From an uncultured Dehalococcoidia bacterium (GTDB taxonomy: Bacteria > Chloroflexota > Dehalococcoidia > Lucifugimonadales > UBA3495), in contig CATQHB010000002.1 in the NCBI GenBank assembly GCA_958295765.1, positions 1,128,091 to 1,192,090 of the forward strand: a DNA stretch of 64,000 nt, given 5' to 3'. Position 1 is the first letter of the stretch. Each line of letters starts with the position of its first letter. Both the position numbers and the translations under genes were made by a program. Under the pieces are notes generated by a model. The model ran no database searches. It was not told the origin of the DNA and saw nothing but the letters and a program-made list of their open reading frames with translations. Below are positions 1 through 9,660 of the stretch, piece by piece.

Positions 1-1197
1 GAGTTGCTGACCGCCTACATTTCGCTGGAGTTGCTCAGTTTCAGCCTGTACGTAATGGTGGCCTACGCCCTGAACAACGCCAAGTCCAATGAGGGCAGCC
101 TGAAATACATCATCATCGGGGCCTTTTCCTCGGCCATCCTGCTCTATGGCATCAGTATGGTTTACAGCGCGTTGGGGGTAACCCGGTTTGAGGGAATCAG
201 CGCGGCCCTGTCCAGCATTACCGACCTGCGCCCGGCCCTGTGGGTGGGCCTGGCCCTGATTATGGTGGGCTTGGGGTTCAAGCTGGCGGCGGTGCCCTTC
301 CATATGTGGGCGCCGGACGCCTATGAGGGCGCGCCCCTGCCGGTTACCGCTTACCTGGCGATTGCTTCCAAGGCGGCGGCCTTTGCCCTGGTGCTGCGCC
401 TGCTTTCCGAGGCTTTCGTGCCGGCCGCCGACCGCTGGGACCAGTGGCAGATAATCGTAGCAACGCTGGCGGCCCTGAGTATGCTGGTGGGCAACCTGGT
501 CGCCCTGGCCCAGCGCAACCTGAAACGCCTGATGGCCTACTCCAGCATCGGCCACGTAGGATACATTCTGGCCGGCGCCGTAGCCCTGTCCACCGACTCC
601 CTGCTGGGGGCCAACGGGATAATTTTCTACCTGGTGGGCTATTCCATCACCAGCATCGTAGTATTCGCCGCCCTGATTGCCTTTTTTAACGCTACCGGAC
701 AAGAGGAGATTCCCGACCTGGCCGGGCTGGCCGACCGGCAACCCTTCCTGGCAATGGCGATTGCCGTCAGCTTTTTCTCCCTGGGGGGACTGCCCATCTT
801 TGTCGGCTTCACTATGAAGTTCTACCTGTTTACCGCGGTGGCAAATGCCGGCTACCTGTGGCTGGCAGGGCTGGCGATTTTCACCAGCCTGGTCTCGCTC
901 TACTACTATTTGCAGGTCATCCGGCAGATGTATATTCAGCCGGCGTTGGCGGCGCCGGCAACGGATGCCGCCGACGGGCCGGGCGAACACCCACCGGCGG
1001 AACCGGAGTCGGAACATACGCATACCCCGTCGCATCACGAACCGTCCGGGGACTATGAACCGCTGCCCCGGCCCTCGGCGCTGCTGCTGGTGGTAATGGT
1101 CTTGGGCCTGGTGGCGGTAGTCGGTTTGGGGGTCTATCCGGCGCCCCTGCTGGAACTGGTGGAAGGGGCCAGCGCGGCGATATTGCCGGGCGGGTAG
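1..1197 (+). CDS. nuoN: NADH-quinone oxidoreductase subunit N (NuoN), 3' part
   Basis: Antiporter-like membrane subunit of respiratory complex I, one of the proton-pumping arms. The reading frame is open from base 1, so the gene begins before the window; about 398 residues remain of a family that is usually near 480, so roughly the first two or three membrane helices are missing. Diagnostic stretches are KLAAVPFHMWAPDAYEGAP (conserved lysine and W-PDAYEGAP) and RNLKRLMAYSSIGHVGY (family motif with the buried lysine). Many hydrophobic helices follow. Between the last two helices there is a hydrophilic stretch rich in His, Glu and Pro (about 957-1075, including EHTHTPSHHEP) that is not a usual NuoN feature. 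Being the last nuo gene in most operons, it probably ends a nuo operon lying upstream of the window. Confidence 0.93.
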   Translation, partial: ELLTAYISLELLSFSLYVMVAYALNNAKSNEGSLKYIIIGAFSSAILLYGISMVYSALGVTRFEGISAALSSITDLRPALWVGLALIMVGLGFKLAAVPFHMWAPDAYEGAPLPVTAYLAIASKAAAFALVLRLLSEAFVPAADRWDQWQIIVATLAALSMLVGNLVALAQRNLKRLMAYSSIGHVGYILAGAVALSTDSLLGANGIIFYLVGYSITSIVVFAALIAFFNATGQEEIPDLAGLADRQPFLAMAIAVSFFSLGGLPIFVGFTMKFYLFTAVANAGYLWLAGLAIFTSLVSLYYYLQVIRQMYIQPALAAPATDAADGPGEHPPAEPESEHTHTPSHHEPSGDYEPLPRPSALLLVVMVLGLVAVVGLGVYPAPLLELVEGASAAILPGG

Positions 1198-1283
1198 GCG
1201 CCGGGTTCGAGTTGGCAACTGGAATAACGCCGGGTATCTGCGAATTGCCGGTATTAGCAACGCTTGTTGGCATTAACATCACG

Positions 1284-1400
1284 CAGGGGTGGGTTTGTAA
1301 CCCGCCCGGCGTTCAACGGCAAGGGAATCCCGGAAAATGGATAGGCGATAGCTGACCGATTCTTGCCCCGAGCCAGGGCGGGTTAGAAACCCGCCCCTAC
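1284..1400. repeat. MITE-like palindromic element, family 1, copy 1
   Basis: A 117-bp element with inverted ends: the left end reads GGTGGGTTTGTAACCCGCCC and the right end GGGCGGGTTAGAAACCCGCC followed by CCTAC. Each end is itself a palindrome. Three further copies lie at 14921, 26134 and 28749; the interior shares GCGTTCAACGGCAA with the 26134 copy. It takes up much of the 367-bp gap after nuoN. No open reading frame of its own. Confidence 0.8.
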
Positions 1401-1512
1401 CATCCAACTATCCACCGGAGCCGGTACGGGTAAGGAATAGCAACAAATGGTAGGAACATCCAACTATCCACCAGAGCCGGTACGGGTAGGGAACACCAAC
1501 AAATTTCGGAAA
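1401..1512. repeat. two tandem 56-bp repeats flanking the family-1 element
   Basis: Two direct copies start with CATCCAACTATCCACC at 1401 and 1457 and continue through GAGCCGGTACGGGTA to a CACCAACAAAT-like end. Related sequence flanks the other family-1 elements (after 26251; after 15038; inverted before 28749), so this looks like an outer part of the same element that has been duplicated here. Confidence 0.65.
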
Positions 1513-1564
1513 TACCGAATCTCCGGGGTGAAAGAACTCCGTTAAGGAAACAAGGAAAGAGGGT

Positions 1565-2068
1565 ATGATTATTTCGGTCATCGGGAGCAGCAGCGCCAAG
1601 CCGGAACATCTGGAGTTGGCCGAGGCGGTGGGCCGGGAACTGGCCCGGCGTGGCGTGATGGTGGCCTGCGGCGGGATGACCGGGGTAATGGAGGCGGTCT
1701 GCCGGGGCGCTAAGGCCGAGGGCGGCACGACCATCGGCATCCTGCCCGGGCGGCGCGGTTCTGCCTTCAACCCCTACATTGACATACCGGTTTTCACCAC
1801 CCTGGGCTATGCCCGGAACATCATCGTAGTCCACACCGGCCAAGCCTGCATCGCTGTCGGCGGCGCCTTTGGCACCCTGTCGGAGATTGCCTACGCCCTG
1901 GACGCCGGTATTCCGGTGGTGGGCCTCAGCACCTGGTCCCTCACCGTCAAGGGCGACGGCGACCCGGTGGTGGACGGCATCATCCCGGCCCGCGACCCGG
2001 CGGATGCGGTGAACCAGGCCCTGGCCGCCGTCCAAAATGCGCCGCTCCCGGAACCCCGCCAATCCTAG
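1565..2068 (+). CDS. LOG-family protein (TIGR00725-like), putative nucleotide-binding/lysine decarboxylase-like fold
   Basis: A 167-residue Rossmann-type protein of the LOG superfamily. In plants and some bacteria relatives are phosphoribohydrolases that release cytokinins from nucleoside monophosphates; for this subgroup the substrate is not established. Visible motifs are GSSSAKPE near the N-terminus, [10 protein letters not shown] (residues about 35-44) and GGAFGTLSE (about 98-106), which corresponds to the PGGxGTxxE active-site motif but lacks the proline. Starts at ATG with a purine-rich AAGGA site just upstream. It ends 16 bp before eno and is probably co-transcribed with it. The family call is firm, the enzymatic role is not. 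Confidence 0.75.
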   Translation: MIISVIGSSSAKPEHLELAEAVGRELARRGVMVACGGMTGVMEAVCRGAKAEGGTTIGILPGRRGSAFNPYIDIPVFTTLGYARNIIVVHTGQACIAVGGAFGTLSEIAYALDAGIPVVGLSTWSLTVKGDGDPVVDGIIPARDPADAVNQALAAVQNAPLPEPRQS

Positions 2069-2084
2069 CCAGCAGGTAGATTAT

Positions 2085-3422
2085 ATGACCAGTTCCGACG
2101 CCAACGCCGTTATCGCCGAAATCCGGGGCCGGGAGGTACTGGACTCCCGGGGCAACCCTACCGTGGAAGCCGAGGTGAGGCTGTCCAACGGGGTGCGCGC
2201 CCATGCCGCCGTGCCTTCCGGGGCCAGCACCGGCAGCTATGAGGCCCTGGAACTGCGGGACGGAGACGCCGGACGTTTTGGCGGCGCCGGCGTCCGGCAA
2301 GCGGTGGGCAACGTCAACAACGTCATCGCCCCAACCCTGGCCGGCCGGTCGCCCTTTGACCAGGCCGCTATCGACCAGGCTATGCTGGATAAGGATGGCA
2401 CTCCCGACAAGAGCAATCTGGGGGCCAACGCGATTCTGGCGGTGTCGATGGCAACGGCCCGGGCCGCGGTGCTGGCCCACCCGGAGGCCGGCGGCGAGCT
2501 TTGGCGTTACCTGGCCCTGAGCGGCGACCGGGAAAGCGGCCCGGTCAGCCTGCCGGCGCCGATGTTCAACATCCTGAACGGGGGACGGCACGCCTCCAAC
2601 TCCGCCGACATCCAGGAGTTTATGGTGTCCCCGGCGGGACTGCCCACCTTTTCCGATGCGCTGCGGGCCGGGGCGGAGATTTATCAGGCTCTGAAGAGCC
2701 TGCTGCGGGCCGGGGGACATAACCTGAACGTCGGCGACGAGGGCGGGTTCGCTCCCTCGCTGCCCTCCAACCGGGACGCCATTGAAGTGGTGCTGCGGGC
2801 CATTGAAACCGCCGGTTATACTCCGGGCCGGGAGGTTTTCCTGACTCTGGACGTGGCGGCCTCAGAGCTTTACGACAAAGGCCAGGGCCGGTACGTGCTG
2901 GAGCGGGAAGGGACGGCCCTGACCGCCGGTGAACTGGTAGAGCTTTACGCCGGCTGGCAGCAAGCCTATCCAATAGTCAGCATTGAGGACGGGCTGGATG
3001 AGGATGATTGGGAAGGCTGGGCCGAATTGAGCCGCCGCCTGGGGGATTCGACCCAGTTGGTAGGCGATGACCTGTTCGTTACCAACATCTCCCGGATTCG
3101 GCGGGGGATCGATTCGGCGGCCGGCAATGCGGTATTGCTAAAACCCAACCAGATTGGTACTCTTACTGAAACTTTCCAGGCGCTGCGGATGACCCGGGAG
3201 GCCGGCTGGGGCGCGGTGATGAGCCACCGTTCCGGGGAAACCGAGGATACTACTATCGCCGACCTGGCGGTGGCCTGGAACGTGGGGCAAATCAAGACCG
3301 GGGCGCCGGCCCGCTCCGAACGCGTAGCCAAGTATAATCGGTTGCTCCGAATCGAATCCGACTTGGGAGCCGAGGCCGAATATGCCGGAAACAAAGCCTA
3401 CGCCCACCTCGGAAAAGTCTAA
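2085..3422 (+). CDS. eno: enolase
   Basis: Glycolytic enzyme interconverting 2-phosphoglycerate and phosphoenolpyruvate in the cytoplasm. It is 445 residues, near the normal 430. Family motifs occur in order: [17 protein letters not shown] (N-terminal loop), [26 protein letters not shown] (catalytic Glu region), [11 protein letters not shown] (metal ligand), the signature [13 protein letters not shown] with catalytic Lys, [17 protein letters not shown], and [17 protein letters not shown]. The frame is open further upstream to an ATG at 2037, but that start lies inside the preceding gene; the ATG at 2085 has AGGT at 2074-2077 and gives the normal N-terminus, so it is chosen. Gap lies close downstream, so two lower-glycolysis genes are neighbours. 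Confidence 0.97.
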   Translation: MTSSDANAVIAEIRGREVLDSRGNPTVEAEVRLSNGVRAHAAVPSGASTGSYEALELRDGDAGRFGGAGVRQAVGNVNNVIAPTLAGRSPFDQAAIDQAMLDKDGTPDKSNLGANAILAVSMATARAAVLAHPEAGGELWRYLALSGDRESGPVSLPAPMFNILNGGRHASNSADIQEFMVSPAGLPTFSDALRAGAEIYQALKSLLRAGGHNLNVGDEGGFAPSLPSNRDAIEVVLRAIETAGYTPGREVFLTLDVAASELYDKGQGRYVLEREGTALTAGELVELYAGWQQAYPIVSIEDGLDEDDWEGWAELSRRLGDSTQLVGDDLFVTNISRIRRGIDSAAGNAVLLKPNQIGTLTETFQALRMTREAGWGAVMSHRSGETEDTTIADLAVAWNVGQIKTGAPARSERVAKYNRLLRIESDLGAEAEYAGNKAYAHLGKV

Positions 3423-3618
3423 CTATTTTCTGGCCTGGCGGATTTTCCGCTACCTGGTGATTCAGGGAAGTCGGGGCCTGGTGCGTTTGACCTGGTGGCT
3501 CTTGGTGCAGAGCGTGCGGGTCATCATCGGGCTGGGGCGGTTAATCTCATCGCCCACCCCCTCCCACGTCAACCGGGCCCGGTTGGGAATGTACGGCTGG
3601 CTTTTCTGGAGAAGATAG
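3382..3618 (+). CDS. small basic hypothetical protein overlapping eno
   Basis: A 78-residue frame whose ATG lies inside the last 41 bases of eno in another frame, preceded by the purine stretch GAGGCCGA. The product is strongly basic with one hydrophobic, Trp-rich stretch (about residues 28-50, [18 protein letters not shown]) that could be a single membrane or surface-lying helix, and ends in WLFWRR. I do not recognise a family. Overlap with eno suggests translational coupling if it is real. The region after it up to gap (3619-3757) holds no other gene. Confidence 0.4.
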   Translation: MPETKPTPTSEKSNYFLAWRIFRYLVIQGSRGLVRLTWWLLVQSVRVIIGLGRLISSPTPSHVNRARLGMYGWLFWRR

Positions 3619-3757
3619 GCCCTTTAACCGGGCCTGAAATCGAGGCAAAGTTCCCCGCCGGCCCCCGCTTTCGCGGCGGGTCAGAGCGGTGGTAGGGTAG
3701 AATTGCGGCTGAATCACCCCCGGCAAGCTAACTGCTGGATTGATGGAGAAGGGAATA

Positions 3758-4771
3758 ATGACTACTCGCATTGGAGTCAACGGCTTTGGCAGAATCGGTC
3801 GGCTGGTAACCAGGGCTACCCTGGAACGCTACCCGGACAAGCTGGAGGTGGCGGCGGTCAACGACCTGACCGACGACAAGACCAACGCGCACCTGTTCAA
3901 GTACGATACCAGCTACGGCGTTTATCCGGGCCAGGTGGAGGCCAACAACGGCGACCTGCTGATTGACGGGCGCAGCATCAAGGTGTTTTCCGAACGGGAC
4001 CCGGCCCAAATCCCCTGGTCGGAAATGGGCGTTGACCTGGTGGTGGAGTCCACCGGTATTTTCACCGACGGGGAAAGGGCGGCCGGCCACCTTCAGGGCG
4101 GGGCCAGCAAGGTCATCATTTCCGCGCCGGCCACCAACGTGGACTTGACTATGGTAATGGGCGTCAACGACAGCGTGTACGACAAGGAAAAGCACAACAT
4201 CGTCTCCAACGCCTCCTGCACCACCAACTGCTTTGCGCCGATGGTCAAGGTGCTGCACGAAGCCTTTGGCATCGAACACGGGCTGATGTCCACCATCCAC
4301 TCCTACACCAACGACCAGGCCATCCTGGACCAGCGCCATTCCGACCTGCGCCGGGCGCGGGCGGCGGCGATGAACATAATCCCCACCAGCACCGGCGCGG
4401 CCCGGGCGGTGGGCCTGGTACTGCCGGAACTGAACGGCAAGCTGCACGGCATCGCCTTCCGGGTGCCCACTGCCACCGGGTCGGTAACCGACTTTGTGGT
4501 GGATTTGGGCCGGGGCGTTACGGTGGAGGAGGTCAATCAGGCGTTCCAGGCCGCCGCCGCGGGCGCGCTCAAGGGAATCCTGGAATACACCGAGGACCCG
4601 ATTGTCAGTTCCGACGTGCGGGGCAACCCCCATAGCTGCATCTTTGACGCCCTCTCCACCATCGTGATGCAGGACAACATGGTCAAGGTGATGGGCTGGT
4701 ACGATAATGAGTGGGGCTACTCCTGCCGCACCGCCGACCTTTGTTCCTTTATGAGCGACCAGGGAATCTAG
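3758..4771 (+). CDS. gap: glyceraldehyde-3-phosphate dehydrogenase, type I
   Basis: Catalyses NAD-dependent oxidation and phosphorylation of glyceraldehyde 3-phosphate in glycolysis. The 337-residue protein opens with the Rossmann motif [12 protein letters not shown] and contains the catalytic motif [13 protein letters not shown] with the active-site cysteine; the C-terminal [11 protein letters not shown] is also typical. The frame is open to an ATG at 3740, but the ATG at 3758 has an excellent ribosome site (GGAGAAGGGA at 3745-3754) and gives the usual N-terminus. It follows eno and the small overlapping frame on the same strand. Confidence 0.97.
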   Translation: MTTRIGVNGFGRIGRLVTRATLERYPDKLEVAAVNDLTDDKTNAHLFKYDTSYGVYPGQVEANNGDLLIDGRSIKVFSERDPAQIPWSEMGVDLVVESTGIFTDGERAAGHLQGGASKVIISAPATNVDLTMVMGVNDSVYDKEKHNIVSNASCTTNCFAPMVKVLHEAFGIEHGLMSTIHSYTNDQAILDQRHSDLRRARAAAMNIIPTSTGAARAVGLVLPELNGKLHGIAFRVPTATGSVTDFVVDLGRGVTVEEVNQAFQAAAAGALKGILEYTEDPIVSSDVRGNPHSCIFDALSTIVMQDNMVKVMGWYDNEWGYSCRTADLCSFMSDQGI

Positions 4772-4853
4772 CCCGCAGTTGCGGCGGATGAGCCGGTTAA
4801 TCACTCAATCGTTTTTTCAATCGCTTTTTCAATCGTTCTTTGGGGTTGTTTTC

Positions 4854-4936
4854 GCTACGGAGACGCAGAGACTTGTCGGGGAACACAGAGAAGGAACTAT
4901 CCTCTGTGAAACTCCGGGTCTCTGTGTCTCTTTGTG
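4854..4936. repeat. imperfect dyad, 'CTCTGTGTCTC' type hairpin
   Basis: GGAGACGCAGAGAC (4859-4872) pairs imperfectly with GTCTCTGTGTCTC further right, and a second inner pair ACAGAGAAGGA/TCCTCTGT makes a compound hairpin. It lies directly between gap and the giant membrane protein, so it may act as a terminator for gap or be a dispersed repeat; a shorter related string occurs near 34200 upstream of gyrA. Just before it are short direct repeats of AATCG followed by T-rich runs. Confidence 0.5.
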
Positions 4937-7900
4937 AAAAGGGCCGCTGAGCGATTATCCCCGGTTTGGCTCGTGAACCCCTTGTTTATAAAGAATTTTC
5001 CCCGCCTTTCCTGGCCCCCGGTTTTGCTGGCGCTGATTCTGGTGGCGGCCTTGGGGTTGCGCCTGCACGGGATTGACTGGGATTCCGGGTATGGCTTTCA
5101 CCCGGACGAGCGTTCCCTGTATCTGCGGGCCGGCTGCGTCTATGACCTGCTGACGGAAAGTCCGGGCTACCGGAGTTGCCTCAACGAATACCCGGAAACC
5201 CGGCCGGGTCTGCCCGGCCTGACGGTGTTCCTGGACTTTGACCGCAGCCCCCTGAACCCCCACTGGTTCCCGCTGGGCAGCGTCCTCATCTACCTCCTGG
5301 TGCTGTGCCGCTCGATAATTGAGCTGTTCACCGACGTTACCGCCCTGGATTTGCGCTATGCCGGGCGCGCCCTGTCCGCCCTGGCCGACGTGGGCGCAGT
5401 GTTTTTTGTGTACCTGCTGGGCCGCCGCATTTACGGCCAGGGCTATGGCCCCTGGGTGGGCCTGCTGGCGGCGGGCCTGACCGCGCTGGCCGTCATTCAC
5501 GTTCAGAACAGCCATTTTTTCCGGCCGGAAACCTTTTCCGCCCTGTGCATCCTGGCCGGGTTCTGGGCCGCGCTGCGAATGGTGGAAAGGCGCCGGCTGC
5601 GGGATTCCCTGCTGCTGGGCCTCATCGTCGGCCTGGCTTTCGCGCCCAAGGTGAGCATCCTGTTGATCGCCCTGCCCCTGCTGCTGGCCTACATCTACCG
5701 GCTGCTGGACGGCGGCAACGGGCGTTGGGCCGGCGTCAACCGGGAGGGCCTGGAGCAGACGGCGCTCCACGCCTTGGCGGCGCTGGCGGTGGCCCTGGCG
5801 GTATTCTTTACGGTCACGCCCTATGCGCTGCTGAACCTGTCAAACTTTCTGGGTGAACAGGCGGCGCAGGCGGAAATGGCCCGCAACGCCGGAATGTGGC
5901 CCTTTACGATTCAATACTTTGGCACTTCGGCGTTCAGCTATCAATTCCACCAGACGGCGGTTTGGGGATTGGGCCTGCCCTTGGGCCTGGTCGCCTGGGC
6001 CGGCGTCGCCTTCACCGCCTTCCTGGTCTGGCGGGGAACGAATACCTGGCGGGGCGACCTGCTGCTGCTGGCCTGGGTGGTTCCCAGTATTCTTTTCCTG
6101 GAGAGCTTTGAGGTCCGGTTCCAGCGTTATTACTTTGTCCTGATACCCTTTATGGTGTTGATGGGGGCGCGTCTGCTGTTGTGGGCGCCCTTTTACCTGC
6201 GCTCCCCGGCCGGGGGCGGTGGTCGGTCGGCCGGCCGGGGGGCATTTCCCGGCGGCGTCCGGTTTCAGAACACTTGGGCCTACCTGCGTCATAATCCCCA
6301 AGGGCGGCGTTATTTAATGGCGGCGGCGTGGCTGCCGCCGGCGCTGGTAGTGGCGGCTACCGCCTTCTACTCCCTGGCCTTCCAGCAGGTTTACGCCAAC
6401 CCCCACCCGGCGGTGGCGGCGTCCCGGTGGATGAACGATAACCTGCCCGGCGGCACGGTCATTGTCAGCGACAATCACTGGGATGAATTTCTCCCCGGCC
6501 TGCACCGCTACGCCGTCTGGCAGTTCCCGGCCTACGAACCGGATAACGTGGCAAAGATGGCGGTGCTGGGCAAGCAACTGGCCGAGGCCGAGTACCTGGT
6601 CTTTTACAGCCACCGGCCCTACGTCAGCGTTGCCAGCGACCCGGAGCGGTTTCCCTTCAGCGTCAACTACTACCGGCACCTTTTTGGCAGCGGGTTGGGC
6701 TACCGGCTGGAGCGAACCTTCACTTCCTACCCGACTCTGGCCGGCGTTGCCTTTGTGGATGACCCGATCAGCCGGGCCGGTCTGCCCCGGCCGGCGCCAA
6801 TGGTGGCCGAGGAATCGGCGCCGTTGACCCTGAACCTGGGTTATGCCGATGACAACGTGGTGGGTTATGACCATCCCCAAGTCCTGCTGTTCCGCAACGT
6901 GGAGCGGTTGCCGGCCGAGACCCTGCTGGCCCAACTGGTCAGCGTCCCGGCATCGCCGCCGACCGGCTTAAAGCTGTCGGAAGCTGCGAAAGCGCGGCAG
7001 CAGGCGGGCGGCACCTGGTCGGAACTGTTCGACCGGAACGGGTGGGTCAACCGGCTGCCGGCGTTATCGGTAGTGGCCTGGCTGCTGGTGGTTGAGCTGA
7101 TTTACCTGGCGGCCCTGCCCCTGGCCCTGTTCCTGTTTCGCCCCCTGGCGGATCGGGGGCTGGTGCTGGCGCGCATCCTGGGACTGCTGGGCGCCGGCTA
7201 CGTTACCTGGTTGGTGGTCAGCCTGGGCTGGGTGGAGTTCTCCCAAACCGCCATTGTCCTGGGCATCCTGGTGGTGGGGTTGCTGTCCGGGTTGGCGCTG
7301 CTGGCGCGCTGGCGGGAGATGACGGATTTCCTGTCCCGGCGGTGGCGGTTGCTGCTGACCGGCGAGGCGCTGTTCCTGCTGGCCTTTCTGGTCTTTGTCG
7401 CCATTCGCGCCCTGAACCCGGACTTGTGGCACCCTTACCGGGGCGGGGAAAAGCCGATGGAGTTGGCCTATTTCAACGCCGTTATCCGGTCAACCCTGCT
7501 GCCCCCTTATGACCCCTGGTTTGCCGGGGGATACCTTAACTATTACTACTGGGGCTACTTCATCCTGGCCCTGCCTACCCGGTTGGCCGGCGTCGTGCCG
7601 ACGGTAGCGTTCAACCTGGCGGTGCCGCTGTTCTTTGCCTTGACCGTTACCGGAGCCTACTCGGTGGTGTATAACCTGGCCGAGGGAGTCCGGCGTTCCC
7701 GCCGGCCGGCCCTTTCCGGCAGGCCCGGAGGGGCTGAGGTGGTGGCGGATGAGGAGTACGCCGGGGATTTTACCGAGGACTTGCGGAAGGCGCCGGGCCG
7801 CGCCGAGCGGATTGCCCGCAGCCCGCTGACCGCCGGGTTGACGGCCGGCCTTTTCGTGGCGGTTATCGGCAATCTGGACGGCATTATCCAACTGGCGCAG

Positions 7901-9559
7901 GGCCTTTGGGCCAGACTGTCCGGCAGTGGCGGGGTTTATCCCTTCTTTGACTTCTGGCGCAGCAGCCGGATGTTGCCCAACCTGGAAAACTTTGACGCCG
8001 GGCTACTGACTTTCTGGGTGCCGGAGAGGATTGCCGGCCACCCGGAGGTGTCCTGGCACATCACCGAGTTTCCCTTCTTTACCTTTCTGTTCAGCGACCT
8101 GCACGCTCACCTGATGGCGATACCCTTTACCCTGCTGGTAATCGGGCTGGGGCTGAACCTGACCGCCGGTTGGCGCCGGCTGGGTTGGCTTTGGGACGCA
8201 ACGGCGGTGGCCCTGCTGGGTCTGGCGGTAGGCGCGTTGTGGCTAATCAACAGTTGGGACTATCCCGCTTACCTGGCGTTGGCGCTGGCCCTGGCCGGTC
8301 TGGCGGTTTACTGCCGGCCGGGGACGGCCCGGACTAGGTTGGCCTGGTGCGGCGTACTGGCTGTTGGCATCGGGCTGGTGAGCCTGTTGGCCTACTGGCC
8401 CTTTCACCAGGCCGTAGAGACTTTTGACGCCGGGATTGAGGCTACCAAATGGCGGACGCCCTTCGTCAACTATTTGGGGATTCACGGTTTGTTCCTGTTT
8501 ATCATTGGCACCTTCCTGGCTTGGCAGGCCCGGCGGCCCCTGTCCATCATTTGCGGCGGTTGGTTCGGGTTGGGTTACCCGGACGGGCCGGCCGGCCGGG
8601 GAATGGGTCAAAAGTGGCTGCGCCTCTACTTCGCCATGGGTTTGCTGGCGATCCTCTATCTGGCCTTGGCCGGCTACACGACCGGGGCAATTCTGCTTTT
8701 CCTGCTGGTAATCACCGGGTTGGTAGTCCAAGACGGGCTGGCCGGCGGGGGGAGCGGGCGGGCCTACGCCGTGTTTCCACTGCTGCTGCTGGCTCTGGCC
8801 CTGGCCCTGGGCATCGGCGTTGACCTGGTGCGGCTGAAGGGGGACATTGGCCGGATGAACACCCTTTTCAAGTATTACCTGGAAGCCTGGGTGCTGTTCA
8901 GCCTGGCGGCGTCCTATATGCTCTGGCGGCTGGGCTACGACGGGCGTTTCCGGCCGGTGAACCTGAACCCGGCGCGCCTCTTGTGGCTGGGGATAGTCGC
9001 GCTGCTCATCTTTTCCAGCCTTATCTATACCGGATTGGGCACGTGGGCGCGGGTGGGCGACCGCTTTAATGACTTGCCGCCAACCCTGGACGGGACGGCC
9101 TATATGGAGCAAGCGGTTCACCTGGAGCAGGGGCAGCCCATCGAGTTGAAGGGAGACCGGGAGGCCATTCGCTGGTTGCAGGATAACGTCGCCGGCTCGC
9201 CGGTAGTGCTGGAGGCCCATACCGAGCAATACCACTGGGGCGGGCGCATCGCCACTTATACCGGGCTGCCCACGGTGCTGGGTTGGCCCTGGCATCAGAT
9301 ACAGCAGCGGGGCGTCTATTCCCACGAAATACGGTTCAGGGCCAGGCAGGTCCGGGATTTGTACGAAACGGAGGATTTGCAGCAAGCCCGGTTGTTGTTG
9401 GGCCAATACGATGTAAAATACGTGGTGGTCGGCGAGTTGGAACGCATATACTATCCCGGTGCGGGGCTGGCGAAATTTGATAGAATGGTTGAACAGGGCG
9501 CCGCCGTCCGGGTGTTTGACAACGGCCCCGTAACCATTTACGAACTGGTTACGAACTAG
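4934..9559 (+). CDS. giant membrane protein: GT39-type glycosyltransferase fused to DUF2298 (Chlor_Arch_YYY)
   Basis: A 1541-residue polytopic membrane protein. The N-terminal half (about residues 30-600) resembles dolichyl-phosphate-mannose-type glycosyltransferases of family 39: an early membrane helix is followed by an external loop with HPDERS (Asp58-Glu59, the usual catalytic acidic pair), then many helices and a soluble domain. The C-terminal half (about 700-1541) carries the Chlor_Arch_YYY signature GGYLNYYYWGYF near residue 870 and further helices, with a soluble tail ending in the GGRIATYTGLPTVLGW stretch. Family knowledge: DUF2298 proteins occur in Chloroflexi and archaea and are thought to transfer sugars from a lipid carrier; substrate unknown. 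Start is a GTG at 4934; an in-frame GTG at 4973 is an alternative, and neither has a clear ribosome site. It stands alone, without obvious operon partners. Confidence 0.85.
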   Translation: MKRAAERLSPVWLVNPLFIKNFPRLSWPPVLLALILVAALGLRLHGIDWDSGYGFHPDERSLYLRAGCVYDLLTESPGYRSCLNEYPETRPGLPGLTVFLDFDRSPLNPHWFPLGSVLIYLLVLCRSIIELFTDVTALDLRYAGRALSALADVGAVFFVYLLGRRIYGQGYGPWVGLLAAGLTALAVIHVQNSHFFRPETFSALCILAGFWAALRMVERRRLRDSLLLGLIVGLAFAPKVSILLIALPLLLAYIYRLLDGGNGRWAGVNREGLEQTALHALAALAVALAVFFTVTPYALLNLSNFLGEQAAQAEMARNAGMWPFTIQYFGTSAFSYQFHQTAVWGLGLPLGLVAWAGVAFTAFLVWRGTNTWRGDLLLLAWVVPSILFLESFEVRFQRYYFVLIPFMVLMGARLLLWAPFYLRSPAGGGGRSAGRGAFPGGVRFQNTWAYLRHNPQGRRYLMAAAWLPPALVVAATAFYSLAFQQVYANPHPAVAASRWMNDNLPGGTVIVSDNHWDEFLPGLHRYAVWQFPAYEPDNVAKMAVLGKQLAEAEYLVFYSHRPYVSVASDPERFPFSVNYYRHLFGSGLGYRLERTFTSYPTLAGVAFVDDPISRAGLPRPAPMVAEESAPLTLNLGYADDNVVGYDHPQVLLFRNVERLPAETLLAQLVSVPASPPTGLKLSEAAKARQQAGGTWSELFDRNGWVNRLPALSVVAWLLVVELIYLAALPLALFLFRPLADRGLVLARILGLLGAGYVTWLVVSLGWVEFSQTAIVLGILVVGLLSGLALLARWREMTDFLSRRWRLLLTGEALFLLAFLVFVAIRALNPDLWHPYRGGEKPMELAYFNAVIRSTLLPPYDPWFAGGYLNYYYWGYFILALPTRLAGVVPTVAFNLAVPLFFALTVTGAYSVVYNLAEGVRRSRRPALSGRPGGAEVVADEEYAGDFTEDLRKAPGRAERIARSPLTAGLTAGLFVAVIGNLDGIIQLAQGLWARLSGSGGVYPFFDFWRSSRMLPNLENFDAGLLTFWVPERIAGHPEVSWHITEFPFFTFLFSDLHAHLMAIPFTLLVIGLGLNLTAGWRRLGWLWDATAVALLGLAVGALWLINSWDYPAYLALALALAGLAVYCRPGTARTRLAWCGVLAVGIGLVSLLAYWPFHQAVETFDAGIEATKWRTPFVNYLGIHGLFLFIIGTFLAWQARRPLSIICGGWFGLGYPDGPAGRGMGQKWLRLYFAMGLLAILYLALAGYTTGAILLFLLVITGLVVQDGLAGGGSGRAYAVFPLLLLALALALGIGVDLVRLKGDIGRMNTLFKYYLEAWVLFSLAASYMLWRLGYDGRFRPVNLNPARLLWLGIVALLIFSSLIYTGLGTWARVGDRFNDLPPTLDGTAYMEQAVHLEQGQPIELKGDREAIRWLQDNVAGSPVVLEAHTEQYHWGGRIATYTGLPTVLGWPWHQIQQRGVYSHEIRFRARQVRDLYETEDLQQARLLLGQYDVKYVVVGELERIYYPGAGLAKFDRMVEQGAAVRVFDNGPVTIYELVTN

Positions 9560-9578
9560 CCGGCCAAAAGGCGCCGGC

Positions 9579-9634
9579 AGTCAATCCATAACGGTTAATC
9601 CATAACGGTTAATCCATAACAGTCAATCCGTAAA
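9579..9634. repeat. four tandem 14-bp repeats
   Basis: Four units of the form (G/A)GT(T/C)AATCCATAAC lie head to tail (starts 9579, 9593, 9607, 9621); the two middle units are identical and the last has diverged. They sit in the 101-bp gap between the giant membrane protein and the next small gene, 27 bp upstream of its start. Confidence 0.8.
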
Positions 9635-9660
9635 AGGATAATTCCTATGGGAGTAAAGGC

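Noticed and set aside
1980-2720. 246-codon minus-strand frame opposite eno, and similar long antisense frames elsewhere (for example 3728-4804, 8243-9406, 52841-54745)
   Set aside because: All lie opposite clearly identified genes and have the Gly/Gln/His-rich composition of GC-rich antisense frames.
3617-3635. AGGCCC/GGGCCT hairpin after the small gene at 3382 as terminator
   Set aside because: Only six base pairs and no T-run after it.
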